A stretch of DNA of 64,000 nt, taken from Zygaena filipendulae (lineage: Eukaryota > Arthropoda > Insecta > Lepidoptera > Zygaenidae). A program made the translations under genes and the position numbers. Location: positions 14,166,001 to 14,230,000 of the forward strand of contig OU015653.1 in NCBI GenBank assembly GCA_907165275.2, given 5' to 3'. Of this stretch, positions 24,250 through 31,535 are shown piece after piece. The notes beneath the pieces were generated by a model. That model did not search any database. It saw nothing but the letters and a program-made list of their open reading frames with translations, and was not told where the DNA came from. Every line of letters starts with the position of its first letter. Positions within the stretch are counted from its first letter, which is position 1.

Positions 24250-25639
24250 AGCTACACCCACCTGTGTTGCAGAAGGGCTCGTCCCCGGGCGGCTCCCCGC
24301 CGCAGTGCCGCCAGCGCGCGCTCGGCTCGCGCACCGAGTCCATGGGCTCGGAGCTGGCGGCGCCCGAGCGCGCCCGCGCCACCGCCAGCCACCTCGACGC
24401 GCTCGAGTGCGGGTCAGTGCCCGACACACCGCCCCCTCCCCCACACCACACTACAATATAACGTCTCCCCCACACCACACTACACTATAACGACTCCCCC
24501 CCTCCCCCACACCACACTATAACGTCTCCCCCCCTCCCCCACACCACACTATAACAACTCTCTCCCGCACCACACTATTAGGCCCGCCGCCCATTGTGAC
24601 TTTTTGTCGACGTGACTTTCTGTCACTTAGTCAAGTGCAATGAAAACTATACTGAGTGCGCTCATTATGGTGACGTGACAATACGGTGACCTCAGTATAG
24701 TTTTCATAAGTGACAGAAAGTCACGTCGACAAAAAGTCACAATGGGCGGCGGGCCTAACGTCTCCCCTCCTATCCCACACCACACTATAACGTCTCCCCC
24801 CCTCCTCCACACCACACTATAACAACTCTCTCCCGCACCACACTATAACGTCTCCCCCCCTCCTCCACACCACACTATAACAACTCTCTCCCGCACCACA
24901 CTATAACGTCTCCCCCCCTCCTCCACACCACACTATAACAACTCTCTCCCGCACCACACTATAACGTCTCCCCCCCTCCTCCACACCACACTATAACAAC
25001 TCTCTCCCGCACCACACTATAACGTCTCCCCTCCTATCCCACACCACACTATAACGTCTCCCCTCCTATCCCACACCACACTATAACGTCTCCCCCCCTC
25101 CTCCACACCACACTATAACAACTCTCCCCCACACCACACTATAACGTCTCCCCCCCCTCCCCCACACCACACTATAACAACTCTCTCCCGCACCACACTA
25201 TAACGTCTCCCCTCCTATCCCACACCACACTATAACGTCTCCCCCCCCCCCCACACCACACTATAACGTCTCCCCCCCTCCCCCACACCACACTATAACA
25301 ACTCTCTCCCGCACCACACTATAACGTCTCCCCTCCTATCCCACACCACACTATAACGTCTCCCCTCCTATCCCACACCACACTATAACGTCTCCCCCCC
25401 TCCTCCACACCACACTATAACAACTCTCTCCCACACCACACTATAACGTCTCCCCTCCAATCCCACACCACACCATAACGTCTCCCTCGCTTCACCTTGT
25501 TGCGGGCCCGCCTGCGCCGCGTCTTTGTGTGTCATATACGCGTACATTGGTGTGTCTTCATATAATATTCGTGTCTTCATATGACGTGTCGCATTGCAGG
25601 TCGTTGCTGGCGACGTCCGTTGCATCCCCGTCGGTGTGA
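5876..25639 (+). CDS. ZnT1: ZnT1/SLC30A1-type zinc exporter, nine coding exons (gene span)
   Basis: Cation diffusion facilitator that exports zinc from the cytoplasm, normally at the plasma membrane, in exchange for protons. Joined exons: 5876-6052, 7314-7536, 11114-11377, 17823-17998, 18183-18295, 20993-21116, 21572-21673, 24273-24412, 25600-25639. All junctions are GT/AG, phases agree and the total is 1,359 nt (452 residues plus stop). The two HxxxD zinc-site motifs are present: H43/D47 in membrane segment 2 and H215/D219 in segment 5, with a His-rich loop (HTHSH) between. The C-terminal cytoplasmic domain has the conserved HEFHVWQLAG and TTIQPEF blocks. It matches the ZnT1 subgroup (Drosophila ZnT63C is the expected relative). 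Seen: exons, motifs. Known: family function. Inferred: orthology. A second 3' end is annotated at 22452. Confidence 0.95.
6053..7313. other. ZnT1 intron 1
   Basis: AT-rich, 1,261 bp. Holds a (GA)9-type run at 6812-6830 and an (AAAT)n run near 7220-7247. No further exon is evident. Confidence 0.6.
7314..7536 (+). CDS. ZnT1: ZnT1 coding exon 2
   Basis: Residues 60-133, starting with the ZnT1-type motif KNTFGWARAEVLGALVNAVFL, followed by TM3 and TM4. Acceptor TTCAG ends at 7313; donor GTGAGT at 7537. The exon is clearly GC-richer than the AT-rich flanks. Confidence 0.95.
7590..7806 (-). repeat. CTAGCTGT-type interspersed repeat, reverse copy
   Basis: Starts CTATACTAATATTATAAAG and ends with CCGAGGGGAAGAGCTAGT, with the AATTCCCGCGGGAACTTC core at 7750. 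The 5' part is diverged. Confidence 0.75.
7900..8160 (-). repeat. Diverged copy of the CRE-bearing MITE
   Basis: GATCAAAATTCTATTTAAGC and the GTGACGTAACAACTA segment align with the reverse strand of the family at 62828-63160. The ends are degraded. Confidence 0.5.
8779..9016. mobile_element. MITE family 2, copy 1 (238 bp, long TIRs)
   Basis: Ends are ACCGCCGCACTCAGAGTCGA and its complement. Arms of about 75 bp include AAAACAAAACTGCCG. Near-identical copies lie at 54176-54413 and 56423-56662. No ORF. Confidence 0.85.
9831..10153 (+). mobile_element. MITE family 3 (CRE-bearing), copy in ZnT1 intron 2
   Basis: Begins GGCATGTTGACTAATTTTTT and ends GTCCACATCCCC. The two halves are imperfect inverted repeats built on AGTCCGTC and ACACGTATTTTTTCTTTTTT. 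Two TGACGTCAC motifs lie 45 bp apart (9954 and 9999), flanking the centre. Confidence 0.85.
10730..11042 (-). repeat. Two adjacent CTAGCTGT-type repeats
   Basis: 10730-10893 and 10894-11042 are consecutive reverse-orientation copies, each ending in ACCG..GAACAGCTAGT-like sequence. The second ends about 70 bp before ZnT1 exon 3. Confidence 0.7.
11114..11377 (+). CDS. ZnT1: ZnT1 coding exon 3 (His-rich loop and TM5 start)
   Basis: Residues 134-221. It opens with the cytoplasmic His-rich loop (HGGSHTHSHGG) thought to bind zinc, then an acidic stretch and a Pro/Arg low-complexity run (about residues 190-199), then NMKGVFLHVLSDAVG with the second HxxxD zinc site (H215, D219). Acceptor CCCGCGCAG ends at 11113; donor GTGAGT at 11378. 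The loop is shorter than in vertebrate ZnT1 and lacks its long spacer. Confidence 0.93.
12228..13155 (+). mobile_element. 5'-truncated LINE 3' end, with CA microsatellite
   Basis: Open to 12612. The predicted tail reads like the C-terminus of a LINE RT protein (RQYSTQSAFIYNLINKHINI then YHECKISVTKWLKTKNYDET). The rest is 3' UTR with a (CA)n block at 12750-12893. An 8-bp target-site duplication TATTTTAA (12220-12227, 13156-13163) marks both ends. It has no RT core and is dead. Confidence 0.75.
12750..12893. repeat. (CA)n microsatellite
   Basis: About 70 impure CA dinucleotides with AAACAC and CATAC interruptions, inside the LINE 3' fragment. Confidence 0.9.
14290..14370 (+). repeat. ACCGACTTCAAAAAAGGAGG repeat end
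   Basis: The motif AACCGACTTCAAAAAAGGAG is a common insect interspersed-repeat terminus. An inverted match lies at 55966-55992. Confidence 0.5.
14918..15122 (+). repeat. CTAGCTGT-type repeat, full copy
   Basis: Runs from CTAGCTGTGCCCCGCGGTTT to TTTATAATATTAGTAGGAT, the two ends shared by most copies. A good reference copy of the family. Confidence 0.8.
15225..16090 (+). repeat. Diverged CTAGCTGT-type copies
   Basis: Two related copies (15230-15385 and 15815-16090) share CTCTATCTATTGG, AAAACCGC and GACTTTGTTTTATA, a subfamily also seen at 22955-23165. DNA between them (15390-15815) shows nothing recognisable. Confidence 0.55.
16103..16540 (+). mobile_element. MITE family 4, copy 1 (about 435 bp)
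   Basis: Inverted terminal repeats of about 30-40 bp: GTGTGGCAAAATTAGCTCCA at the left, complement of GCTAATTTTGCCACAT at the right. Flanked by TATA, consistent with a TA target site (Tc1/mariner-like). An internal GACCAGCTGATGCATCGCTC-like block is shared with copies at 21232 and 26661. Confidence 0.8.
17033..17228. mobile_element. MITE family 5 (about 195 bp)
   Basis: Terminal inverted repeats GGGTTAGCCAAGTTGA..TTCTACAATCG and the complement at the right. Related half-elements (CCCCCTTAGCCA..GTTGAC) at 23948-24040 and 28446-28560. Confidence 0.75.
17600..17770. repeat. Diverged family 3 MITE remnant
   Basis: GCTCGTGACGTCTTAACTA, GACGTGACGTCACGTGACAT and the poly-T ACGT segments resemble family 3, but ends are lost. 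It lies just upstream of ZnT1 exon 4. Confidence 0.45.
17823..17998 (+). CDS. ZnT1: ZnT1 coding exon 4 (TM5-TM6)
   Basis: Residues about 222-280: rest of TM5, a short external loop, TM6, and the conserved LLRESALILLQTVPTHIQ segment linking the membrane domain to the cytoplasmic domain. Acceptor TTTTCTCCAG; donor GTGCGC, phase 0. Confidence 0.94.
18183..18295 (+). CDS. ZnT1: ZnT1 coding exon 5
   Basis: Start of the cytoplasmic ferredoxin-like domain: VDAIQRRLLEKVDGVLAVHE then FHVWQLAGDRIIASAHIR, the CDF C-terminal signature. Only 184 bp of intron separate it from exon 4. Donor GTAGGT at 18296 runs straight into a CACGA-rich minisatellite. Confidence 0.94.
18300..18455. repeat. CACGA/ACACG minisatellite after ZnT1 exon 5
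   Basis: Irregular repeats of GACACGACACGCGAC begin within 10 bp of the exon 5 donor and recur after a short unique segment at 18433-18450. Confidence 0.8.
18456..19500. other. ZnT1 intron 5, left part
   Basis: No exon seen. Contains only a short CTAGCTGT-repeat end (19138-19172) and AT-rich DNA. Confidence 0.5.
19569..19683. repeat. Hairpin of about 47-bp arms
   Basis: CTCGTCCTTTCGATATCGAG..GTATGGAAAATGAACAAC pairs with the mirrored right half. The loop is CGCCATCTATCCAGT-like. Probably a small MITE. Confidence 0.75.
19847..19982. repeat. 68-bp perfect tandem duplication
   Basis: Units 19847-19914 and 19915-19982 look identical (AAACTTACAAATTAGTTATT to TTTATTTACT). A recent slip or unequal exchange in ZnT1 intron 5. 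Confidence 0.9.
20700..20885 (-). repeat. CTAGCTGT-type repeat, reverse and truncated
   Basis: Carries TGTTTGTTACGCTTTCACGC, AGGGCATTTGTCCCGGAATTAC and ends about 110 bp before ZnT1 exon 6. Confidence 0.6.
20993..21116 (+). CDS. ZnT1: ZnT1 coding exon 6
   Basis: Completes the cytoplasmic domain: CRNLSEYMKIAEKVKEF then FHNEGIHSTTIQPEFVEL, matching the ZnT1 block that ends in TTIQPEF. Acceptor TGTGTACAG; donor GTTAGA after 21116, phase 0. Confidence 0.93.
21232..21548 (+). mobile_element. MITE family 4, copy 2 (left end lost), abutting ZnT1 exon 7
   Basis: Shares the GACCAGCTGATGCATCGCTC core and right TIR (TTGCAGTTAATTTAGCCACA) with copies at 16103 and 26661. The TIR ends about 24 bp before the exon 7 acceptor, so the region where the branch point should lie is transposon-derived or at its edge. 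Confidence 0.8.
21572..21673 (+). CDS. ZnT1: ZnT1 coding exon 7 (Cys-rich tail)
   Basis: 34 residues with a Cys/His-rich run (CALHCPP, then QQCHNATCCGPHQQ), like the cysteine cluster in the ZnT1 C-terminal tail. Acceptor TGTGTCCAG; donor GTGGGC. Both boundaries are phase 0, so the exon can be joined to either of two downstream terminal exons. It is squeezed between a MITE ending about 25 bp upstream and a CA repeat plus hairpin MITE downstream. Confidence 0.9.
21684..21757. repeat. Impure (CA)n next to the exon 7 donor
   Basis: CACACACACACACATACGCA and following units start 10 bp inside intron 7. Confidence 0.9.
21774..21989. mobile_element. Palindromic MITE in ZnT1 intron 7 (216 bp)
   Basis: GGCCACACAGCAAGTATACC at the left pairs with the complementary right end. 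Arms of about 100 bp include TAACGTCTGTATGACGTTGT and TTGCAGCTCC. Confidence 0.85.
22452..22526 (+). CDS. ZnT1: Predicted alternative terminal exon of ZnT1
   Basis: A TTTTTCAAG acceptor ends at 22451. From there the phase set by exon 7 reads 24 residues, rich in Pro/Ala/Gly then ending in an acidic-hydrophobic tail, to TGA at 22524-22526. The segment is sharply GC-rich in an AT-rich intron, as the accepted exons are, and AATAAA lies 47 bp past the stop. Using it gives a 417-residue isoform instead of 452. Seen: acceptor, phase, stop, signal. Inferred: usage. RNA evidence would decide whether this or the long form is the main 3' end. Confidence 0.7.
   Translation, partial: GNLQTPPAAAGGAPATEPALKIYP
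22527..24207. other. ZnT1 intron 7, right part
   Basis: 3' UTR-like start for the short isoform, then a CTAGCTGT-type repeat (22955-23165), a TACATAGT palindrome cluster (23236-23290) and a family 5 MITE half (23948-24040). No exon beyond the one at 22452 is seen. Confidence 0.5.
22573..22578 (+). terminator. AATAAA polyadenylation signal for the short ZnT1 form
   Basis: Canonical AATAAA 47 bp after the alternative stop, in an AT-rich 3' UTR-like stretch with T-runs about 20-30 bp further on. By contrast I found no AATAAA in the first ~600 bp after the long-form stop (the first I noticed is near 27453). Confidence 0.6.
24208..24249. repeat. (TGTGCC)7 hexamer array before ZnT1 exon 8
   Basis: About seven perfect TGTGCC units end 23 bp before the exon 8 start, occupying the pyrimidine-tract/branch-point region. 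Confidence 0.9.
24273..24412 (+). CDS. ZnT1: ZnT1 coding exon 8 (long form)
   Basis: 46 residues of Ser/Pro/Ala-rich cytoplasmic tail (KGSSPGGSPPQC, then SRTESMGSELAAPERARA). Acceptor TGTGTTGCAG; the donor GTCAGT at 24413 is non-optimal but joins in phase to exon 9. A (TGTGCC)n hexamer array lies 23 bp upstream and a 1-kb minisatellite starts about 12 bp downstream. Confidence 0.8.
24424..25482. repeat. 1-kb minisatellite in the last ZnT1 intron
   Basis: About 30 units of roughly 28-33 bp built of CACACCACACTATAACGTCT followed by CCCCCCCTCC-type blocks, with variants ACAACTCTCTCCCGC and CCTCCTATCC in higher-order order. Strongly strand-asymmetric (C-rich top strand). Interrupted by a MITE at 24578. 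Confidence 0.93.
24578..24758. mobile_element. Fold-back MITE inside the minisatellite
   Basis: Ends TTAGGCCCGCCGCCCATTGT and its complement, with arms of about 65-70 bp including TTTTTGTCGACGTGACTTTC. It splits one minisatellite unit (CACTA / TAACGTC). Confidence 0.88.
25600..25639 (+). CDS. ZnT1: ZnT1 coding exon 9 (long-form stop)
   Basis: Acceptor GCATTGCAG ends at 25599. Thirteen codons (ending ASPSV) then TGA at 25637-25639. The exon is short and tail sequences are poorly conserved, so it is the least certain exon of the long form. Confidence 0.65.
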
Positions 25640-25679
25640 CGCGCGGCCGCCCCGAGCCCCGCGCCCGCGCCCGCGTCGC

Positions 25680-25850
25680 TGCGTTAGCGCAATACGCGCT
25701 TTGCAGTGCGTAGTACGCATCTCGCAATGCGCAGTACGCTCTTCGCAATGCGCAGTACGCAACTCGCAATACGCACCCCGCAGTGCGTATTACGCATCTC
25801 GCAATGCGCAGTACGCGCTCCGCAATGCGCAGTACGCAACTCGTAGTGCC
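25680..25850. repeat. Tandem repeat in the ZnT1 long-form 3' UTR
   Basis: Eight or so units of about 20 bp on the theme CGCAATGCGCAGTACGC, alternating with TCTCG/AACTCG linkers. GC-rich and partly palindromic (GCGCAGTACGC), starting about 40 bp after the stop. Confidence 0.85.
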
Positions 25851-26660
25851 CATTGCCTGCGGCCTTATCCGTGGGCAAATTCTGTTGATGCAAAACACAA
25901 TCGCACCGCTCCCACATCGATAAAGGACTCGTCCAGTTGATATGCAAACGGGAGTGGGAGGGGGAGTTAGCATACCAAAATGAAGTTGTTAACGGTTATT
26001 TAATTTGTTAGATCTTAGGCTTGTTGTTGAAGTGCACTCGGTTGCAGTGAAAAACTCACCGTCTTACAGCCATTGAAGTGTTATAAGTTTTTCCACTGCA
26101 ACTTAACTGTATCATATAAGATGCACAGTTTTTATAAATATAATTACATAACAAAAGTTGAATAAGATATAAAAATTGTAGTTATATAAATGATAATAAT
26201 ATTAGATATGGAATCTTAGAATTCTTCGATATCACAGTTTTGTATATGATAAAATAATCATAGAGGCAAATATTGTTAATTTTGACGAAAGTACAACGTA
26301 TGAAGTATGTATCACGCATTTAATATCAACAGACTTCTGTACTTTTACTATTATTTTAATTATGATGATTAGGTATCTAAAAGGTAGGTGTTTAAAAGGT
26401 CGTTGACACTACTTGTTTTATCGAATCGTTTGTTTTTTAGACAATTTTATCAGTGTGAGGTGTACTCTTGGAGTGTTATCTGTTGTTAACTGATCCACTG
26501 TTAATAGAAGAGGTGTGTGATAAAAATGATTACATGGCCTTTTTTAAAAGCTTTTAATTTAACTTTAAAAATACTTTTAAAATGTTTAGAATATTTTGTT
26601 TTATAATACTGTGTTTTTTTAACCGAAATTTACAACTATAACGCTTAACATATTGTATAT
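25851..26660. other. 3' flank of ZnT1
   Basis: AT-rich; no AATAAA until about 27453, only near-matches such as GATAAAATAATC. No gene seen. Confidence 0.4.
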
Positions 26661-27090
26661 ATATAAGGTGTGATAAAATTATCTGCAAATATTTACAGTG
26701 TTGAAATTATACACCGTTATAAAACATGTTCATAAAAAAAGGTTGAAAAAAAAATCAAACAATACAAATCAAACTAAAAGAAAACTACCAGTGAAGGCGC
26801 TCGCCGCTCAATCGTTTTACACACACATCGCCGCGCGCCGGTGTCTTAAGGTGAATGACCTCGATCGAGCGGACCAGCTGATGCATCGCTCGCTGTGTGC
26901 GCGGCGCGTGCCTTGTATACGTGTCGGTGAGCTACGGGTATTGTGTACTTTGTGAATGTAGTTGTAATGTTTTTCGATGAATTTATTTTCCTCATATTTG
27001 GAAAAACTACCGAACTTATAATATTATTTTTTCGCTTATCCTGCTTTTTATAACGTATACTTTCAGCGCTGTAAATACCACATTTTACAT
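26661..27090 (+). mobile_element. MITE family 4, copy 3
   Basis: Left TIR ATAAGGTGTGATAAAATTAT and right end TACCACATTTTAC in a TATATA context. Shares GACCAGCTGATGCATCGCTC with the other two copies. Confidence 0.8.
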
Positions 27091-27284
27091 ATTAATTGAT
27101 ATTATGTAATATAATTTTTTTACATCAGTGGTCACATGTTATATGAAATTAATACATACTTACTTACCGTGTAAATTTCGGATTATGGTCACGTTACGAA
27201 TTATAAAATAGGAGAATAGTTAAATCAGTAACAAACAATATCGAGCAACAATTTCATATCCATACTAAAATTATTGTAAAGAGG

Positions 27285-27445
27285 TAAAATTGTATGTTTG
27301 TAAGTCGGTGATAATCTCTGGAACTACTGTGCCGATTCAAAAAATTCTTTCACTGATAGAAGTTACAGTATCCCTGAATCATACTATAGGTTGCTTTTTA
27401 GAATCACTGAATTCGCGTAGGCGAAGCTGCGAGGAACAGCTAGTA
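27285..27445 (-). repeat. Diverged CTAGCTGT-type repeat, reverse
   Basis: Ends GAGGAACAGCTAGTA. The GC-rich core is mutated (TTCGCGTAGGCGAAGCT). Confidence 0.55.
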
Positions 27446-27989
27446 CTTAAATAAATGCGAATATACTTGTTAGTTAAATAATACCTATCGCCATTGAGTG
27501 CTAGCCATTTTAGTGTGCCTACCGCATCAATTCAGACGTTGACATTATGGATGGGCAATTAAACCCGATAAAAGCCTGCCGTTTTCGGGTTTAAACCCGG
27601 TAAAAGGCTGACTTTTGTCGGGCTTAAACCCAAGCACCGGGATGATTGCCGATCTATAGTTGTAATATATTTTACTCGTAGGTACATAATATAACACTTC
27701 TGCGGAGCTAGGATGCGCAACATGATATGTTTATCGAACGAAAGATAAAATTGTCGACACGACAAATATTTGTGAGCGTCCAAGCAAAAAAGTGCAGTAG
27801 TGGGGTATTGAGTTAAGACTAGATTCGGTTAAACATTTTTTACCACTGGTAGACAAAACGATATATTATCTCGACGAGAATCGATAAAATGACTCGATAA
27901 AATTTTATCATGTTGCGCAGCCTAGCTCCACTGGAGGTTTGGCGTGTCAGTTTATTGGAAATATTTAAAAAACTATTTAAAAAAACCGC

Positions 27990-28325
27990 TGTTCTCATCA
28001 GCGTTAATTTCGGAGTTCCTGCGGGAATTTCTAGACAAAAAGTACCTTATGTCATTCTCTGTACCCCTGACAACGTGTATGCAAGATTTCATGGTGATTG
28101 GTCGAGCCGTTAAGCCGTGAAAACGTAACAAACAAGCACATTAGCGTTTTTAATACAATCCACTAGCTGTGCCCCGCGGTTTCGTCCGCGGTAATTTCGG
28201 AGTTCCCGCGGGAATTCCGGGATAAAAAGTACCTCATGTCCTTCTCTGTATTCCTGAAAACGTGTATGCAAAATTTCATGAGTTCGTTGAGCCGTTGAGG
28301 CGTGAAAGCGTAACAAACAAAAAAA
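27990..28325 (+). repeat. Two CTAGCTGT-type repeats in tandem
   Basis: A 5'-truncated copy (28000-28150) followed by a good copy (28162-28322) with CGGAGTTCCCGCGGGAATTC. Both end near GTAACAAACA. Confidence 0.75.
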
Positions 28326-28782
28326 CAATCAGTAATCAGGTATCAGTAAGGAAATTTTCGGCTTATTCACACCATTCCAATATACCTAGATAGGCGGCGT
28401 GCGAACCGCGTGCCGAGGACATGTGTGACGTCACACGACAGCTGCAGCCCCCTTAGCCATGTTGACTATCTATAATAATCGTTATCAAAAACTCGGAAAC
28501 TTATTGTTCGTTTTTTTCGTGACCGACTATACGTTTTTTTTCTTTAACATTATGCATAAGTATTGATAAACAATAATAATTATTGTGTTCAAAACGACTA
28601 TTAATTATTTATTTATTAGATACAGTAAATAGAAAATGCGTCAAATTATGATAGACGATGGGTTATGAAATCCGTGATTCGTTTATACATATATCTAGTG
28701 TAATTATATTATATCTATTTATATCATAATAATTTATTACAAATTCTAAGATAATATTAAGTTAAAGAGTTTGTTATATAAT

Positions 28783-29110
28783 TAGGCTATTTGACTCATT
28801 TTTTGTTCTTAGTCCGTCTTGTAGATTAATAAAAAATATTGGACACGTATTTTTTCTTTTTTTACGTAATGAAAAAATAACAGAGATACATTGAGTTGAA
28901 ATTTCGCGTGACGTCACTAACTAGTGCAGTTTTTATGGCGGCTTGTAGCGGTCAGTGACGTCACGAACCCACACCCTAAACTTTAATGCGCTTTATCTCT
29001 GAGTATTTTCATTTATTTGAAAAATAAAAAATACGTGTCTAATGATTTTTAATTTTCTAAAAGACGGACTAATTAAAATTTTTATTTTCAAAAGTTGTCA
29101 ACATCCCTAT
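28783..29110 (+). mobile_element. MITE family 3, copy between ZnT1 and the LINE
   Basis: GGCTATTTGACTCATTTTTT to TGTCAACATCCCTAT; paired TGACGTCAC motifs near 28910 and 28957. Same subtype as the copy at 12015. Confidence 0.85.
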
Positions 29111-29917
29111 TATATTGTTCTGTGAAATCGTTCACTGCTCAATATATATCTAACTTAAAATCATGCAATAATTTAAATTGAAAAATATATATTATACAGA
29201 GATCGATTATCGTATTTTTGCTTTAGAAATTGTTTTATTTTATTGTTTGTTTGAGATTGTACAATATTCTTGTTCAACTGGGGGCTACCTTGGCCGTGTT
29301 TCCGAACGTATCGGGCAAGTTTACGAAGTTAAACGTCTGCTACTTTAAATGCAATACGTACTAACTATAATTTCGACAAACAACTTATAGTGAAGAGAAT
29401 CTTGATTTTTTTAGAATATAAAGCAACTAATTTTTATATATCTGTACATAAATCACACAAGGAAGAAAGCGTAGCTAGAGACGATAGGTACGTTCGAAAA
29501 CACAATCCAAGTGCCTCCCAGTTGTTGTAACCGCTTGCGGAGCGATGTCATTCTAGAGCATGCTGACGAGTTAGCAAATCGAATTTGGGATGAATGTATG
29601 CAGAATATTGATAAATAAACAATTATTATATATTGAAAATCGTTTTATTTACTTTTTGGTACCTAGTCACACTATAAACAATTTACAGACAGGTAAAAAT
29701 TAACGACATAGTTATTATGATAATATTATCTGTTATTTACTTCTTACTTATGTATTCTGTAATTACATATTATAGTATAGTAACATCGAGCTGATCTGAT
29801 GATGGAGCAGCTCCATTTTAGGGATTGAAACTTCCTGAAACGGTAGGACAGTCGAATTTGAGCTAGTCTGTATTGTTGCCATAATTACACATGATGATGA
29901 GGGTCAGATGATGTAGG
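29111..29917. other. Intergenic DNA before the LINE
   Basis: AT-rich. Nothing gene-like. 29790-29850 carries a short GATGATGGAGCAGCTCCATT palindrome. Confidence 0.4.
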
Positions 29918-31150
29918 GGGAAGACCTTATGAAGCACAGCAAGTTGATTCCATTATTTAAAGCCGGTAGTACATCTGATCCCAATAACTTTAGGCCAATA
30001 TCGATATTGCCAACTCTTAGTAAGATTTTTGAAAAGATGATGTTGGATCAATTGCTAAGCCATTTTTATAGGAATAACTTGATGCATTCCAAACAATATG
30101 GTTTTACTCGTGGTAGCTCAACAATCGATGCTGGTGTTAAATTGGTTGAACATGTTTTTGACGCTTGGGAGGACTCACATGATGCAATCGGTATCTTTTG
30201 TGACCTTTCGAAGGCGTTTGATTGTGTGCACTATGGAATCCTGTTGAGTAAGCTGCACCACTATGGTGTAAAAAACCACGCACTTAACCTTTTGGGCTCG
30301 TATTTGAACAACAGAATTCAGAGAGTCGATGTCAATGGTGAGAGGTCATCGGGGTCCGCGGTGTGCATGGGTGTTCCACAGGGTTCGATTCTTGGGCCAT
30401 TTCTCTTCCTCATTTATATCAATGATTTGCCATACTCTGTAGAGAATAAACACGAAATTGTATTGTTCGCCGACGACACCTTGCTTTTCAAAGTTAGAAG
30501 ACATCAGCTAAGTTTAGACGACGTGAACAATGCCATCTCAGAGGTGGTTAAATGGTTTACAGCTAACAACCTCCTTCTAAATGAAAAGAAGACCAAATGT
30601 ATTAGATTTTCTATGCCTAATGTTAAGACAACAAAAGTAAATATCCTCGTGAAGGGTGCGAAACTGGACCTTTTGGACTCGGCTGTGTTTTTGGGTATAA
30701 CCATCGACTCTAAGCTGCAATGGGGACCTCACATAAAGACTTTAGCAAAGAAACTGAGTTCTGCAGCATACGCCGTTAGAAGGATTCGACATTTGTCGGA
30801 CGTAGGCACCGCGAGACTGGTTTATTTTGGTTATTTTCACAGTCTTATGGCTTATGGTATACTTTTGTGGGGTAACGCAGCGGATGTTCATTCATTGTTT
30901 GTATTACAGAAGCGGGCTGTTCGAGCAATGTATAAATTAGGACCTCGTGATTCACTTAGAACTAAATTTAAGGAGATTGACATTTTGACTTTGCCATCGC
31001 AATACATTTACGAAAACCTATTATATGTAAAAAAAAATATAAATTTGTTTAAGAAACGTAGTGACAATCATAGTTATAATACTAGAAATAATGACAAACT
31101 TATTGGTTATAAAAGTAGACTGCACAAGTGTGTGGGGCACAGTGACCTGT
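29918..31150 (+). mobile_element. 5'-truncated non-LTR retrotransposon (LINE), RT half
   Basis: An open frame from 29929 codes 407 residues of reverse transcriptase: fingers (FRPISILPTLSKIFEKMML), palm (AFDCVHYGILL, VPQGSILGPFLFLIYINDLP) and the FADD catalytic motif at residues 180-183. The thumb/connection follows (LGITIDSKLQWGPHI, MYKLGPRDS). No endonuclease: an in-frame TAG lies 15 bp before the first Met. It resembles the CR1/jockey group (Daphne-like by eye). The frame is cut by the BEL block near 31130-31150 and resumes at about 43166. Confidence 0.85.
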
Positions 31151-31273
31151 GACTGATACGGCTAGATATGTTGATTTATTTGTTTATTGTATATCAGGGT
31201 GATTGTCTATGATAGATGTTGTGGTCGGCACGGGACGCGGCTGGCGAGCCGATTCGTTTGTTATGGATTAATT

Positions 31274-31535
31274 GATAGTATACCGACGCCCGTGACCGAC
31301 ATGAATCGACTGCCGCGACCGGGCCGTAGGAAAGCGGCTCGATCGCGTAAATCGCTGTCGAAAGCAGTGTTCGGTTTCACGCAGTGGACCGAACATGCTC
31401 CCGACCACGAGATGAGAGATGAGATAAGATTAAATGATTACAATTAAAATGATACTCAGAAATGATAATGATTATAGCAATTGACATAAAAGCACAATAA
31501 AACATACAAAAATTCGTAATGATCACGTAAAGTCT
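31274..31535 (-). repeat. BEL 3' end, outer copy
   Basis: Untranslated 3' region beginning after the envelope-like stop and reaching GATAGTATACCGACGCCCGT. It is nearly identical to 34886-35148. 31151-31273 continues it to the LINE junction and includes reverse-strand AATAAA (near 31180). Confidence 0.75.

Noticed and set aside
24424..25482. Regular repeats of about 30 bp, superficially like a CRISPR array
   Set aside because: There are no unique spacers: the variable parts are C-rich variants of the same unit, and this is a eukaryotic intron. It is a minisatellite.
25383..25973. Open - strand reading frame of 196 codons
   Set aside because: It consists of translated minisatellite, ZnT1 exon 9 antisense and the 3' UTR repeat. 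The repetitive protein has no domain.
29740..29930. Possible endonuclease part of the LINE upstream of 29918
   Set aside because: The sequence shows no endonuclease motifs and has stops in all frames. The LINE is 5'-truncated.
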